DNA from: an uncultured Paracraurococcus sp.
Lineage (GTDB): Bacteria > Pseudomonadota > Alphaproteobacteria > Acetobacterales > Acetobacteraceae
Assembly: GCA_903896535.1 (NCBI GenBank)
Contig: CAITYE010000137.1
Coordinates: 1-37,177 of the forward strand
Reading direction: 5' to 3'
DNA: 37,177 nucleotides
The position numbers and the translations under genes were made by a program. Under the pieces are notes generated by a model that searched no databases, had not been told where the DNA came from, and saw only the letters and a program-made list of their open reading frames with translations. Every line of letters begins with the position of its first letter. Positions within the stretch are counted from its first letter, which is position 1. Below are positions 25,742 through 35,132 of the stretch, one piece after another.

Positions 25742-26497
25742 GCGCCCGAGACCTATCCCGAGACTGCGAATTCCGCTTGCGACTCGGTCGATGATCGCAT
25801 AATCGGCAACGACGCTCCGCGGCCCTCTGGGCACCCGGAGTGCGGCAGCCATGGTGAAAACCGGGCGGAAATCAGCAGCAAGATTTTGAGACATGGCGGC
25901 CCACGCAAGAATGCGGGTGGGCCGCGCCCCAACAGCGGAGGACCTCGGCCTGGCGCTGGTCGCAAGGCGATGTTGGCATCGCCCGTCCTGCGCACTTGTG
26001 GCCCGCGCTGGTATTGCGTCGCCACATGGCCCGGCGCCGAAGACGCGGTCATCGAAGTGCTGAAGGCGGGAGGGGTCGAGTATCATTTCCCGCTGATGAT
26101 CGAGGATGACAGCGGGGTGAAGCGGCCGGTCTATTCTGGATATGTCTTCGTCCTGCTCGATCTGGATGTGCCGGGTTGGGAGATCTTGTCGCGGTCCAAG
26201 GCCACCCCGCCGCGGCGACTGCTTGGCGGATCGGGGGAGCGGCCCAGCCCGGTCGAGCCGCGAGGCTTCGTCGAAGGCCTGATCGCGGCGGCAAACGAAG
26301 ACGGCTTGATCGACGCGCGATCGGATGAGGATGAGGCGATCGAGCCCGGCTCGGCGGTCAAGATCACCGAAGGCCCCCTGGCCGGCTGCGAGGCGATCGT
26401 CCAGCACGCCGGGTCGAAATGGGTGCGGGTGACCGTCGCGATGTTCGGCCACCACACCACGGCGACGATGGGGCGCGGCGGGATCGAGGTCATCTGA
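25715..26497 (+). CDS. NusG/RfaH-like transcription elongation factor with basic N-terminal extension
   Basis: GTG with AGGAGG at 25702-25707; RWYCVATWPGAEDAVIEVLKAGGVEYHFPLMI...RPVYSGYVFVLLDLDVPGWEIL; KOW-like PGSAVKITEGPLAGCEAIVQ. Confidence 0.82.
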   Translation: MRNAVRTCEAPETYPETANSACDSVDDRIIGNDAPRPSGHPECGSHGENRAEISSKILRHGGPRKNAGGPRPNSGGPRPGAGRKAMLASPVLRTCGPRWYCVATWPGAEDAVIEVLKAGGVEYHFPLMIEDDSGVKRPVYSGYVFVLLDLDVPGWEILSRSKATPPRRLLGGSGERPSPVEPRGFVEGLIAAANEDGLIDARSDEDEAIEPGSAVKITEGPLAGCEAIVQHAGSKWVRVTVAMFGHHTTATMGRGGIEVI

Positions 26498-26673
26498 TGC
26501 GGGCGCTTCGCCACGTCGCCACGACGCCAGGCGGCCCAGCTTTGACCGTCGGCCGCCCTCGCATTCTGCAATGCACGAATGGGGGGGTCAGCCCATCAAA
26601 AAACGATTGGGTCCTTCCCCAAGGGGGCGAATACGGACGCGCAGAGCGCATATGGTTTCCAGATACCGGGTGA
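26497..26673 (+). CDS. Small hypothetical protein
   Basis: ATG overlapping nusG-like stop; 58 aa; marginal. Confidence 0.3.
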   Translation: MRALRHVATTPGGPALTVGRPRILQCTNGGVSPSKNDWVLPQGGEYGRAERIWFPDTG

Positions 26674-26680
26674 AGTGAAT

Positions 26681-26718
26681 GACTGAAATTGAAGGTGACG
26701 GCTGAAACCGACTGAAAT
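26681..26718. promoter_or_regulatory. Short repeats upstream of terminase, possible terminase recognition (cos/pac) element
   Basis: GACTGAAAT at 26681 and 26710, GGCTGAAAC at 26700. Confidence 0.4.
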
Positions 26719-26730
26719 GACGCGGAAAAT

Positions 26731-27426
26731 ATGACACCCTCGCCGCAAACCGCCTCCCCTGCCGCGCGCCATGTCGTCACCAAGCTCGAGTACGCCCGGC
26801 TGAAGGATCGATCGCCCGCCGCGGTGTCGGATTGGATCAAGCGCGGACGCCTTACCGCGCCGGCTCTGGTCGGCGAGGGGCGGAGTGCCCGGATCGACGT
26901 GGCTATTGCCGACGCGCAACTCGGCAGCAGCCTTTCCCTCGGCCACCAGATCGGCTTCGCCCAGCGCGAGCCCGGCCGCGACATTTTCACCCCGACCGCC
27001 GCCGCCCCCGTCGCGACCGTCCCCACCGAGCCCAACGACCAGTCCCGCCTCCTCCGCGCCCGCGCCGAGGAAGCCGAAATTCGCTCCGCCCGCGCCTTCG
27101 CCGACGAGCAGGAACGCAACGGCACCTGGCTGATCCGTGCCGACGCCGAGCGCGAATACGGCAAGCGCCTGGCCGAGACCGTCCAGGCCGTCGAGCGCTG
27201 GCTCCCGACCCTCTCCGAGCAGCTCGCCACGCTCGAAACCCGCGACGAACGCACCCTCGCCGTCTGGCTACGCGCCCGGTTTCGGGAACTGCGCCAGAAA
27301 CTCGCCCACGATGCCCGCCAAGCCGCCGCGATCGAACCGGAATTCGCCACCGCCCCATGCGCGCAGCCCTCCAACCCATCGCCAACCCCGCCCGAGCCTC
27401 CTACCAGCTCGCCGCCGCTGTCCTAG
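26731..27426 (+). CDS. Terminase small subunit (Nu1-like)
   Basis: TKLEYARLKDRSPAAVSDWIKRGRLTAPALVG; overlaps large subunit. Confidence 0.8.
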   Translation: MTPSPQTASPAARHVVTKLEYARLKDRSPAAVSDWIKRGRLTAPALVGEGRSARIDVAIADAQLGSSLSLGHQIGFAQREPGRDIFTPTAAAPVATVPTEPNDQSRLLRARAEEAEIRSARAFADEQERNGTWLIRADAEREYGKRLAETVQAVERWLPTLSEQLATLETRDERTLAVWLRARFRELRQKLAHDARQAAAIEPEFATAPCAQPSNPSPTPPEPPTSSPPLS

Positions 27427-29363
27427 AGCCGGCGCCCCCGGTCGACTTCAACCTCTGGGCCGCCTCGCATATCGAATTCGGCAGCGAATCGCCCTTCCCG
27501 GGCCGCTACAACCCGGCCGCCTTCCCCTACTTCGCGCGCATTCTCGAAGTCCTCGGCCCCGAGCACCCGGCCAACGTCGTCGCTTTCCGCAAATCCGCCC
27601 AGCTCGGCGGTTCCGTGCTGGCGCAAATCTTCACCGCCGCCAGCCTCGATGTCGATCCCGGCCCCACCCTCTACGTCCACCCCACCACCGACAACGCTAT
27701 CCGCTGGGTGCGGACCAAATGGCGCCCGATGCTCCGCCCGATCGACGCGCGGCGCAACGGCACCGACGAAAAGCCTCTGATGGCCGCCGAATCGACCAAA
27801 TCCGGCGACAACAGCACCCTCTACCAGTCCACCCCTGACGGCCGCGGCTGGTTGATCATCTCGGGCGCCAACTCCGCTGCCTCGCTCTCGATGATCAGCG
27901 TCTCCCGCCAGGTGCAAGATGACCTGTCGAAATGGGTCAACAACGAGGCCGGCGACCCGGAAAGCCAGGCCGACAGCCGCAGCAAGGCCTACCTCAAGCT
28001 CGGCGCGAAAATCTTCAAGATCAGCACCCCGCTGACCGAACATAACTGCCGGATCACCGCCGCGTTTGAGCGCAGCACCCAGGAACACTGGCACGTCCCC
28101 TGCCCGCACTGCGGCCATCACCACGCGCTGGTGTGGGAAAACCTGTCGATCCCGGAAGATGACCCCGGCGCCGCCCAGTTCGTCTGCCCGGCCTGCTCGA
28201 AAGACATCCCGCCCTCGGCCAAGCGCGCCATGATCGCCGCCGGCGCCTGGGTGGCACACAACCCCGGCGCACCCACGGTCGGGTTCCATCTCTGGACCGC
28301 CTACAGCCCGCTGGAGACCTGGTCGAACATTGGCCACGCCTGGATCGCCGCCCGGGGTGACCCGGAAAAGCAGCAAACCTTCTTCAACGACGTGCTCGGC
28401 CTCGCCTACAAGTCCGCCGGCGAAGCGCCGCCCTGGGAAGCCCTGCGCGATCGCGCCAACAGCAACGGCCACCCTCTCGGAATCGTGCCGCCTGGCGCCC
28501 TCCTGCTGACGCTGGGCGTCGATTGCCAGGGCAACCGGCTGGAATGGCACCTGGTGGGCTGGGGACGGCACCGCAAGCGCTTCGTGATCGACTATGGCGA
28601 GATCGAGGGCGATATCAGCTCCGATCCCGCCCGGATTGTCCTGGATGCCCTGCGCAAGCGCAAATGGCGCGACTGGCAGGGGCGCCAGCGGCCGATCGAC
28701 CAGCTCGCGATCGACGCCGGCAACTGGACCGAGCACGTTTTGTCGTGGGCACGCACCCATTCACGCACCGAGGTGATGGCTATTCGCGGCTCCCGCTTCG
28801 AGAACGCCGTCCCGCTGCAACATCGCATCACGGACGAGCTGACGTTCAAGGGCAAAAAGGCCCGCACCGGCATTCGGCTCTGGTGGGTCGGCGTCTCCGG
28901 CCTCAAAGGCAGCCTCTACGAGGATCTGCGCAAGGACGATCCGCAGGCCCGCGGTCATGTCGCCTTCCCGACGGGACTGCCCGACGAATATTTCCGCCAG
29001 CTTTGCGCCGAGCGCCGCGTCGCCCATCGCAACCGGCGCGGCTACACCGAATTCCGCTGGGAAAAGGACCCCAGCACCCGCGCCGAAGTGCTGGACACGA
29101 TGATCTACGCCGAGGCCGCCGCCATTCGCGTCGATTGGCGCCGCCTCGGCGAACAGGACTGGGATCGCATCGAGGCCGAGCGCGAACCGGCCCGGCCGCC
29201 AGGCGCTCCCGACCACGATGACCCGGGTGACCTGTTCCAACGCGCTTTCGAGGCGCCCGACCCCCCGCGACAGGCCGAACCGGCGCCCCCGCCGACCCAG
29301 GCTGCCGCCGCGCCGCCCCCACGCATCCGGCCGGCGACCAAGCCGAGCTGGCTGAGAAGGTAG
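27357..29363 (+). CDS. Terminase large subunit (lambda GpA-type)
   Basis: FPYFARILEVLGPEHPANVVAFRKSAQLGGSVLAQIF..., HVPCPHCGHHHALVWENL, LTLGVDCQGNRLEWHLVGWG, DAGNWTEHVL; start trimmed from the ORF-track start. Confidence 0.93.
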   Translation: MRAALQPIANPARASYQLAAAVLEPAPPVDFNLWAASHIEFGSESPFPGRYNPAAFPYFARILEVLGPEHPANVVAFRKSAQLGGSVLAQIFTAASLDVDPGPTLYVHPTTDNAIRWVRTKWRPMLRPIDARRNGTDEKPLMAAESTKSGDNSTLYQSTPDGRGWLIISGANSAASLSMISVSRQVQDDLSKWVNNEAGDPESQADSRSKAYLKLGAKIFKISTPLTEHNCRITAAFERSTQEHWHVPCPHCGHHHALVWENLSIPEDDPGAAQFVCPACSKDIPPSAKRAMIAAGAWVAHNPGAPTVGFHLWTAYSPLETWSNIGHAWIAARGDPEKQQTFFNDVLGLAYKSAGEAPPWEALRDRANSNGHPLGIVPPGALLLTLGVDCQGNRLEWHLVGWGRHRKRFVIDYGEIEGDISSDPARIVLDALRKRKWRDWQGRQRPIDQLAIDAGNWTEHVLSWARTHSRTEVMAIRGSRFENAVPLQHRITDELTFKGKKARTGIRLWWVGVSGLKGSLYEDLRKDDPQARGHVAFPTGLPDEYFRQLCAERRVAHRNRRGYTEFRWEKDPSTRAEVLDTMIYAEAAAIRVDWRRLGEQDWDRIEAEREPARPPGAPDHDDPGDLFQRAFEAPDPPRQAEPAPPPTQAAAAPPPRIRPATKPSWLRR

Positions 29364-29366
29364 ATC

Positions 29367-29591
29367 ATGGCCTCGCAGCTTCCCGAGTTCACCCAGGCGC
29401 AATATGCGGCCCTGCAATCGCAGATCGCCAGCGGCGTGCAGCGCGTCCGCTACGACGGTCGCGGCGAGGTTCAATACCTGGAGCCCAAAGCCGCCATCGA
29501 GCTGCTCGACCGCATGCGCCGCGTGTTGGAGCACAACCAGGACGCGCCGCCGAAGACGTTGACCCGCCGCACCTATTATCGGCGCCCCTGA
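29367..29591 (+). CDS. gpW-like head-tail joining protein
   Basis: 74 aa between TerL and portal; QSQIASGVQRVRYDGRGEVQYLEPKAAIELLDRMRRVLE. Confidence 0.8.
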   Translation: MASQLPEFTQAQYAALQSQIASGVQRVRYDGRGEVQYLEPKAAIELLDRMRRVLEHNQDAPPKTLTRRTYYRRP

Positions 29592-31222
29592 TGGCACGCC
29601 CCGTCACCCGCCCCACCGCGATTGACCGCGCGGTCGCCTGGATTTCGCCGGAGGCCGGCCTGCGCCGGATGCAGGCACGCCAGCAGCTCGCCGTCACCGC
29701 CGCCAAGCAGCGCTATTACGATGCCGGCCGCTTCAGCCGCGGCACCGAGGGCTGGGGCGTGCCCTTCAGCTCGGCCAATGCCGAAATCTACTACGCCCTG
29801 CCCTGGCTGCGCGCCCGCTCGCATGATTTGACCCGCAACAACCCGCACGCCCGCCGCGCCGTCGACGCGCTGACGGATATGCTGGTCGGCGAGGGCATCC
29901 GGCTCCAGCCAAAGTCGGGAAACGCCGCTCTCGACAAGAAAATTGCGGCGCTGTGGGCCGATTGGGGGCATACCGCGCACGCCGCCAACCGGCACAGCTT
30001 CGCCGGCCTCCAGCGCCTCTCTGCCCGGGCGATCGTCGAGGGCGGGGAAATCCTCTGGCGCCGCTGGCGGCGTCCCGTCTCGGATGGCTTGCCGGTGCCG
30101 CTACAATGGCAGGTGATGGAAGGCGAACTCATCAACCATCTCAAGAACGAACCCGGCGACGACGGCACGCGCACCCTTGCCGGCGTGCGGATCGATCAGA
30201 GCGAGCGCCGGCTCGGATATTGGCTTTACGAGCAGCACCCCGGCGACGGCGCGCTGCGCACCGGCGCCGCCGCCCGCTCCAACCTGATCCCGGCCGCGCA
30301 GGTGCTGCATTGCTTCGAGGAACTGCGCCCCGGCCAGGTGCGTGGCATCCCCTGGCTCACGCCTTCCATCGTCCGCTTCCGTACGCTCGACGACTACGAG
30401 GAGGCCGAGCAATACCGCAAGCGCTTCGAGGCCTCGTTCGCCGCCTTCGTCGTCGGCAACGAAACCGAGGGCGGCAATGCCGCCAGCCTGCTGCCGCAGG
30501 CCCGCGATGCCGCCGGCAACACCATCGAAATGCTCGAACCCGGCCTCGTCGGCTACCTCAACGACGCCTCCGACGTGCGCTTCGCCGACCCGAAAGACGG
30601 GCTCGGGTTCTCCCCGTTCAAGAAAAGCGCCCTCCAATCGATCTCCGCCGGGGTTGGGCTGACCTACGAAATCGTGTCGGGCGACCTGAGCCAGACCAAC
30701 TTTTCGTCGATCCGGTTTGGCGTGCTCGGCGTCCGCGCCATGGTGCGGGCGGTGCAGCGGTTGACCATCGTTCCACAAATCCTCGGCCCGGCCTATCGCG
30801 AGTTTATCGACGCCGCGATCGGCGCCGGCCTGCTGCCCGCCAGCACCGGCTACGGCCACGCCTGGCACCCGCCGGCGTGGGAGGCAATCGACCCGGTCAA
30901 GGAAGCCACCGCCATCCTGCTGCGCGTGCGCAGCGGCCAATCCACCCTGGCGCAGGCCCTGGCCGCCGAGGGCTACGATATCGACACCCAGATCGAAGAA
31001 ATCGCCCGCTGCAACGAAATTCTCGACCGCTACAAGGTCATCCTCGACATCGACCCCCGCCTCACCAACGCCAAAGGCGCCGGCCAGCCGCTCACCAGTG
31101 CGCCGCCGGAGGAAGATGCCGAGACCAAGCCTGAGGCGGAAAAACTGATCGAAACCAGCGCCACCGGCGATCGGATGGCCGAAATTCTCGCCCTTGTTCG
31201 CGCGCTCGGCGCGCAGGACTGA
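29591..31222 (+). CDS. Portal protein, lambda family
   Basis: RNNPHARRAVDALTDMLVGEGIRLQPK...; GLTYEIVSGDLSQTNFSSIRFGVL. Confidence 0.93.
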   Translation: MARPVTRPTAIDRAVAWISPEAGLRRMQARQQLAVTAAKQRYYDAGRFSRGTEGWGVPFSSANAEIYYALPWLRARSHDLTRNNPHARRAVDALTDMLVGEGIRLQPKSGNAALDKKIAALWADWGHTAHAANRHSFAGLQRLSARAIVEGGEILWRRWRRPVSDGLPVPLQWQVMEGELINHLKNEPGDDGTRTLAGVRIDQSERRLGYWLYEQHPGDGALRTGAAARSNLIPAAQVLHCFEELRPGQVRGIPWLTPSIVRFRTLDDYEEAEQYRKRFEASFAAFVVGNETEGGNAASLLPQARDAAGNTIEMLEPGLVGYLNDASDVRFADPKDGLGFSPFKKSALQSISAGVGLTYEIVSGDLSQTNFSSIRFGVLGVRAMVRAVQRLTIVPQILGPAYREFIDAAIGAGLLPASTGYGHAWHPPAWEAIDPVKEATAILLRVRSGQSTLAQALAAEGYDIDTQIEEIARCNEILDRYKVILDIDPRLTNAKGAGQPLTSAPPEEDAETKPEAEKLIETSATGDRMAEILALVRALGAQD

Positions 31223-31237
31223 CCGCAGGAGCTGCCC

Positions 31238-33340
31238 ATGACTGATGACCCGATCGCCGAGGATGCCGCCCGCGCCGCGGCGGATGACGCGGCCGAGGAA
31301 GCCGCCGAAACGCCGGACGAACAGGCCGAGGAAGACATGACGGACGGCGAGACCGCCGAGGAAGGCGCGCCCGTCCGTTCGATGCCGACCGGCTCTCCGA
31401 GCAACCGCCGGCGCCGCGTCGGTATTCCGATGACGCGCGCCGCTGCCGGCACCGCCAGCTTCGCCCCCGCCAGCCTCGATGTCGAAGCCCGCGAGGTCGA
31501 CGTGATCTGGACGACCGGCGCCGATGTGGTGCGGATGGACTGGTATGACGGGGCCTATGTCGAGCGCCTGTCGCTGGCGCCGGGTGCCGTCCGCCTCGGC
31601 CGGCTCAATGCCGGCGCCGCGGTGCTGGCGGTGCATGACGCCTACAGCATCGATTCCATGGTCGGCTGCGTCGTGCCCGGCTCGGCCCGTATCCAGGGCG
31701 CCATGGGCACCTGCCGTATCCGGTTCGCCTCCGGCACCCCGGCCGGCGAAACGGCCTTCAACCTGGTGCGCCAGGGCATCCTGCGCACGGTTTCGGTCAG
31801 CTATTGCACCTACGCCGAGACCGTCGACCTGGCCAGCAACCCGCCGGTGCGCACCGCCACCGACTGGGAGCCGTTAGAGGTTTCCTTCGTCCCGGTTCCG
31901 GCAGATGCCGGCGCCGTCACGCGTTCCCACCCCAGGGCCGATCGGCCCATCAACCAGGAGCTCCGCATGTCGACCACCCCCAACGCGGCCCGACCGGACG
32001 TTCCGGCCGGTCCGACCACCGAGCAGATTCTCGTGCAGGAACGTGCCCGCGTCACCGGCATCCGCGACACGGTGCGCGCGCTGCGCCTGCCCGACGCCTT
32101 CGCCGCCACCCATGAGGACAGCGGCACCGCTCTGGCCGACTTCCGCGCGCTGGCGATCGACGAAGCCGCCCGTGCCGACACAGCGGCCGGCCCGACCAGC
32201 GGCGCCGGCGGCGACCAGCGCACCTGGGCGCAGCCGGCCAACTATGTGCCGGGCACCAACGCCGCCCGCTTCATCATGGCGGTTGCCGCGGCCGGCCGCA
32301 GCGGCGCCCGCGAGGCCTCCGACTGGGCGGCCCGCACCTGGGGGCCGCAGGGCCAGATCATCGCCCGCGCGCTGTCCTCCAGCATCGGCTCCGCCGGCGG
32401 CTTCACCATCCCGGCGGATCAGTATGGCGAGCTGATCGAATTCCTCCGCCCCGCCAGCGCCGTCATGTCGCTGGGGCCGCGCATCATCCCGATGCCGCAC
32501 GGCAACGTCAGCGTGCCGCGCCTCGATACCGGCTCGACGGCCTCCTATGTCGGCGAGCTCGCCACCGCCGGCGAGACCAACCCGGTGTTCGGCGAAATCC
32601 AGCTCTCGGCCCGCAAGCTCAACGCCTACATCCCGATCTCCAAGGACATGATCCGCTTCCCGTCCATGGATATCGAGACCCAGGTGCGCGATGACCTGGT
32701 GGCCGCGATCGCCCAGCGTGCTGATCTGGCGTTCCTGCTCGGTGACGGCACCGGCAACACGCCGAAGGGCATCGACCTGCAAATCCGCGGCAATGCCTCG
32801 GTGATCACGCTCAACAACCTCGCCGTCACCGCCGCCGGCGGCTCGGAAACCCAGGCCGCCACCGTCAACCGCGTGCGGCAGGACCTCGGCCGCCTGGTCA
32901 CCGCGCTGCTCAACCAGAACATCAAGCTGCGCAAGCCGGGCTGGATCATGCACCCGCGCACGTCGCAGTATCTGCTCTATCTGGCCGATGGCCTGGGCGG
33001 GCGTCCGTTCGGCGAGGAAATGGACAAGGGCACGCTGCTCGGCTTCCCGTTCCGCACCACGACGCAAATCCCGACCAACCTGACGCGCAATTCGGGCACG
33101 AACGAGTCGCTGATCCAGTTTGCTGACTTCGCCGAATTCTATATCGGCGAGGCGCAGGAGCTGGAGGTGTCGGTCTATGACCAGTTCACCTATGTCGACG
33201 CGAACGGCAACACCATCAACCTCGCGCGGATGGATATGATCGCGATCATGGCGCAGGTGCAGCACGACTGCGCGCTGCGGCAGAAATGGGCCGCGGCCCA
33301 GCTCTACGGCGTCGGCGGCACCGCCGGCTTCTGGCAGTAA
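31238..33340 (+). CDS. Prohead protease / HK97-type major capsid protein fusion
   Basis: N-term REVDVIWTTGADVVR...GILRTVSVSYCTYAETV...WEPLEVSFVPVPADAGAVTRS (S78-like protease); C-term SSSIGSAGGFTIPADQYGELIEFLRPASAVMSL...TPKGI (HK97 MCP). Confidence 0.92.
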   Translation: MTDDPIAEDAARAAADDAAEEAAETPDEQAEEDMTDGETAEEGAPVRSMPTGSPSNRRRRVGIPMTRAAAGTASFAPASLDVEAREVDVIWTTGADVVRMDWYDGAYVERLSLAPGAVRLGRLNAGAAVLAVHDAYSIDSMVGCVVPGSARIQGAMGTCRIRFASGTPAGETAFNLVRQGILRTVSVSYCTYAETVDLASNPPVRTATDWEPLEVSFVPVPADAGAVTRSHPRADRPINQELRMSTTPNAARPDVPAGPTTEQILVQERARVTGIRDTVRALRLPDAFAATHEDSGTALADFRALAIDEAARADTAAGPTSGAGGDQRTWAQPANYVPGTNAARFIMAVAAAGRSGAREASDWAARTWGPQGQIIARALSSSIGSAGGFTIPADQYGELIEFLRPASAVMSLGPRIIPMPHGNVSVPRLDTGSTASYVGELATAGETNPVFGEIQLSARKLNAYIPISKDMIRFPSMDIETQVRDDLVAAIAQRADLAFLLGDGTGNTPKGIDLQIRGNASVITLNNLAVTAAGGSETQAATVNRVRQDLGRLVTALLNQNIKLRKPGWIMHPRTSQYLLYLADGLGGRPFGEEMDKGTLLGFPFRTTTQIPTNLTRNSGTNESLIQFADFAEFYIGEAQELEVSVYDQFTYVDANGNTINLARMDMIAIMAQVQHDCALRQKWAAAQLYGVGGTAGFWQ

Positions 33341-33345
33341 CCCAA

Positions 33346-33365
33346 CCGAGGCGCCGGCGCCTCGG
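33346..33365. repeat. Perfect 20-bp palindrome after the capsid gene
   Basis: CCGAGGCGCCGGCGCCTCGG. Confidence 0.95.
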
Positions 33366-33400
33366 AACAGGCCCGGCCGCCTCCAACCGCAGAGGTCCCA

Positions 33401-33844
33401 ATGAAACAGGCTTTTCTCCGCCATCCCGAGGAATTCTCGAAAGGCACCCTCGCGCTTGCGCCGGTCGCGTCGACCGGCTCGGCGCAAAACGGCATCGCCA
33501 TCGACACCATGGGCTATGACAGCGTGGTGATCTCGACGGCGATCAACGTCACCGGCACCATTTCGGCCGCCTCCCTCGTCTACAAAATCCAGGGCGCCGA
33601 TAACTCGGCCTTCTCCTCCGGCACCATCGACGTCGTCTCCGCCGTGACGCTCGATGTCACCACGCTCGGCACGGTCAACCCGAGCGGCGTGGTGCAGCTC
33701 GCGCTCGACACGACGCAGACCCCCAAGCGCTACGTGCGGGCGGTCGACATGCTGACCATCACCGCCGCCGGCACCGGCTCGGCGAGCGGCATCCTGGCAG
33801 CTCACGGCCGTCTGTTCGGGGCGGACGTGCTGCCCGCCGCGTGA
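33401..33844 (+). CDS. Putative head decoration/structural protein
   Basis: 147 aa beta-rich, directly downstream of MCP. Confidence 0.6.
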   Translation: MKQAFLRHPEEFSKGTLALAPVASTGSAQNGIAIDTMGYDSVVISTAINVTGTISAASLVYKIQGADNSAFSSGTIDVVSAVTLDVTTLGTVNPSGVVQLALDTTQTPKRYVRAVDMLTITAAGTGSASGILAAHGRLFGADVLPAA

Positions 33845-33956
33845 CCGACAAGCCTGCCCCGGCCGCGCCGGTGGTGCCGTTGCGCACCACTGGCGCGGTC
33901 GAACTGCGTATCCGCCCCGCCGGCGCCGCCCCGCTTCCGGCCAGGAAACCCGCCCC

Positions 33957-34259
33957 ATGCCCGTCGGCCGCAATGTCTACAAATCCCTTGGCGACGCGAA
34001 CGTCATCGTAAGTTTCGACTGGAGCCTGGTGGTGGCATCTTCCGTCACCGGCACCCCGGCCTGGCGCATCGATAGCACCCAGGGCTCGGCCGACGGCGCG
34101 CTGGTGCTCGGAACGGCCTCGATCACCGGAACCGTCGCGCAGGTGCTGGTCTCCGGCGGCACCCGCGGCCGTGGCAGCCGGCTGATCTGCTCGGCCACCT
34201 TGGCCAATGGCGAAACCCTCGAACGCGGGATCTGGCTCTGCGTCGTCGACACGCTGTAG
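33957..34259 (+). CDS. Small structural protein (fibre/tail adaptor-like)
   Basis: 100 aa Ig-like beta-rich composition in connector region. Confidence 0.55.
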   Translation: MPVGRNVYKSLGDANVIVSFDWSLVVASSVTGTPAWRIDSTQGSADGALVLGTASITGTVAQVLVSGGTRGRGSRLICSATLANGETLERGIWLCVVDTL

Positions 34260-34267
34260 GACCCGCC

Positions 34268-34618
34268 ATGGCCGACGCATTCGACCTCGCCCTCACCAGC
34301 CTGTTTGCCGACGCGAACATCGCGAGCAATGTGGTCTATACCGCGACCTCCGGCGCCACCGCGACGATCCGCGCCATCCGCCTCAACCCGCGCGACAACG
34401 ACCATGTCGGCAGCCTGCGCGTCCGCTCCAGCGCCGCCGTACAGGTGGCCAGCGTCGCCCTCGATATTTCCGCCACCGCCTTCGCTGCCGCCAGCCTGCC
34501 GATGCCGATGCGCGGCGATACCGTCACGCTCGACGGCGCGCTGGCATATGAGGTTCGCGAAGTCGAAATCGACCGGCCCGGCCGCATGTTCACCCTCACC
34601 CTCGGCCGCGGCGAATGA
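34268..34618 (+). CDS. Head-tail joining protein (FII-like)
   Basis: MADAFDLALTSLFADANIASNVVYTATSGATATIRAIRL... Confidence 0.65.
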   Translation: MADAFDLALTSLFADANIASNVVYTATSGATATIRAIRLNPRDNDHVGSLRVRSSAAVQVASVALDISATAFAAASLPMPMRGDTVTLDGALAYEVREVEIDRPGRMFTLTLGRGE

Positions 34619-35124
34619 CCGCGCTCACTTCCGGCGCCCTGGTGTCGGTGCGCGAGGCCGCGGTGCAGGCGTTCATCACCGCCGTCACCACTGGGAGCAC
34701 CGCCTACCACACCGCCACGGGCGCCACCGTCACCGTGCGGCGCCAGTGGGAGCTCGATGTGCCCACCGATACCTGCCCCTTCGTCAATGTCGCCGAGGGC
34801 GCCGAGGCCGAGGAAATCCTGTGGGTGGGGCTGCGCACTTTCGTGCTGACGATGAGCGTCGAAGGCATCCTCGTTGCCCCGGCCCTGGCCGACGCCGTCG
34901 GCATGCCGCGTGCGGTGCAGGATGCCGGGGCGCTGCGCGAATACATCATCTCCGCCGTGCTGTCCGACGTGACGCTCGGCGGCGCAGCGCTCGATGTGCG
35001 CCTGGCGGCCGAAAGTGCGCCGCCGCTGCTGATGATCGACGGCGAGCGGCCCACCGCCGGCTTCGTCCGCGACTTCGAGGTGTGGTTCGCCACCACCGAG
35101 ACATCCCGCTTCACCCCAGCCTGA
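34615..35124 (+). CDS. Tail terminator/completion protein
   Basis: VREAAVQAFITAVTTGSTAYHTATGATVTVRRQWELDV; position before tail tube. Confidence 0.6.
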   Translation: MTALTSGALVSVREAAVQAFITAVTTGSTAYHTATGATVTVRRQWELDVPTDTCPFVNVAEGAEAEEILWVGLRTFVLTMSVEGILVAPALADAVGMPRAVQDAGALREYIISAVLSDVTLGGAALDVRLAAESAPPLLMIDGERPTAGFVRDFEVWFATTETSRFTPA

Positions 35125-35132
35125 GGCCCCCC

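Noticed and set aside
26832-27356. N-terminal 175 aa of the ORF-track terminase large subunit
   Set aside because: Arg/Pro-rich translation in the terS gene; ATG at 27357 is the better start
31874-33973. 699-aa - strand ORF opposite the capsid gene
   Set aside because: Antisense mirror of a well-recognised capsid CDS
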